This document shows positions 5,272-5,469 of a stretch of DNA of 5,469 nucleotides, one piece after another (position 1 is the first letter of the stretch; each line of letters opens with the position of its first letter). Source of the DNA: an uncultured Granulicatella sp. (GTDB lineage Bacteria > Bacillota > Bacilli > Lactobacillales > Aerococcaceae); contig CAKPVL010000052.1 of assembly GCA_934193545.1 (NCBI GenBank), positions 1 to 5,469 of the forward strand. The letters are read 5' to 3'. The position numbers were made by a program, and so were the translations under genes. A model generated the notes under the pieces. That model was given only the letters and a program-made list of their open reading frames with translations, ran no database searches and was not told the origin of the DNA.

Positions 5272-5469
5272 TTATTTAGCTAATTTTTCTTTGATTTCTT
5301 CGACATAGTTATAAACCATGTGTCCTGCTTGTCCGCCATCACCAACAGCTGTTGTGATTTGACGTAATGTTTTTTGACGAACATCGCCAACTGCAAAGAT
5401 TCCAGGAATAGAAGTTTCCATTTGCTCGTTTGTCACGATCCAACCTTCAGCATCTGTGATGTTTAAGTC
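5272..5469 (-). CDS. trxB: Thioredoxin reductase, C-terminal part (N-terminus off the right edge)
   Basis: Thioredoxin reductase is a cytoplasmic FAD flavoprotein that passes electrons from NADPH to thioredoxin. Only the last 65 residues are in the window, roughly one fifth of the usual 305-320. They carry the conserved C-terminal FAD motif: TNEQMETSIPGIFAVGDVRQ, with the Asp of GDV contacting the flavin, then LRQITTAVGDGGQAG. The tail ends in EEIKEKLAK. The NADPH domain and the redox CxxC pair lie beyond the edge. TAA at 5274-5272 is followed directly by a strong terminator. A related ferredoxin-NADP reductase-like flavoprotein is possible, but RQITTAVGDGGQAG fits TrxB well. Confidence 0.92.
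   Translation of the reverse strand, partial: DLNITDAEGWIVTNEQMETSIPGIFAVGDVRQKTLRQITTAVGDGGQAGHMVYNYVEEIKEKLAK

Overview
The window is low-GC DNA with Firmicutes-style signals: strong AGGAGG-type ribosome binding sites, TTGACA/TATAAT-like promoters and U-run terminators. Its proteins look like those of Lactobacillales. The Zn-independent, streptococcal-like form of ribosomal protein L33 and the streptococcal-type IlvE fit that order. I would guess Carnobacteriaceae or Aerococcaceae (for example Granulicatella-like), but the sequence alone does not settle the genus. Every confident gene lies on the minus strand, so gene order is read from right to left.

Right end (5105-5469): the last 65 codons of thioredoxin reductase (trxB) are followed by a strong hairpin-plus-U-run terminator. 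An AT-rich regulatory gap with an extended -10 promoter comes next. Middle right (3624-5104): a two-gene operon holds a small lipoprotein of unknown function and, 20 nt downstream, ilvE (branched-chain aminotransferase). No strong terminator follows ilvE. The rpmG gene (L33, 50 aa, 3351-3503) starts from its own extended -10 promoter and ends in a textbook terminator (3301-3334).

Left (1-2599): a promoter drives a MATE-family efflux gene that probably starts at TTG (2554). It overlaps, by an ATGA stop/start, an ABC exporter (membrane domain fused to ATPase) that runs off the left edge. The two transporters therefore look like one translationally coupled efflux operon.

The unusual part is the roughly 750-bp stretch between rpmG and the MATE gene (2600-3350). 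It has no intact gene but holds two long imperfect palindromes, E1 (about 2635-2847) and E2 (about 3093-3280), which are diverged copies of one another in opposite orientation. Read as E1 on minus and E2 on plus, both fold into the same three-way junction. Several base pairs are compensated between the copies, and both keep a U-U mismatch, an internal loop with facing GA dinucleotides and a small hairpin with a bulged A. In E1 that hairpin ends in a cUUCGg tetraloop. I cannot place it in a known RNA family. E2 sits at the centre of a larger inverted repeat (3014-3393) whose right arm is the 3' end of rpmG plus its terminator and whose left arm is a decayed copy of the same sequence. Whether these are structured RNAs, a small mobile element, or the result of inverted duplication is the main open question here.
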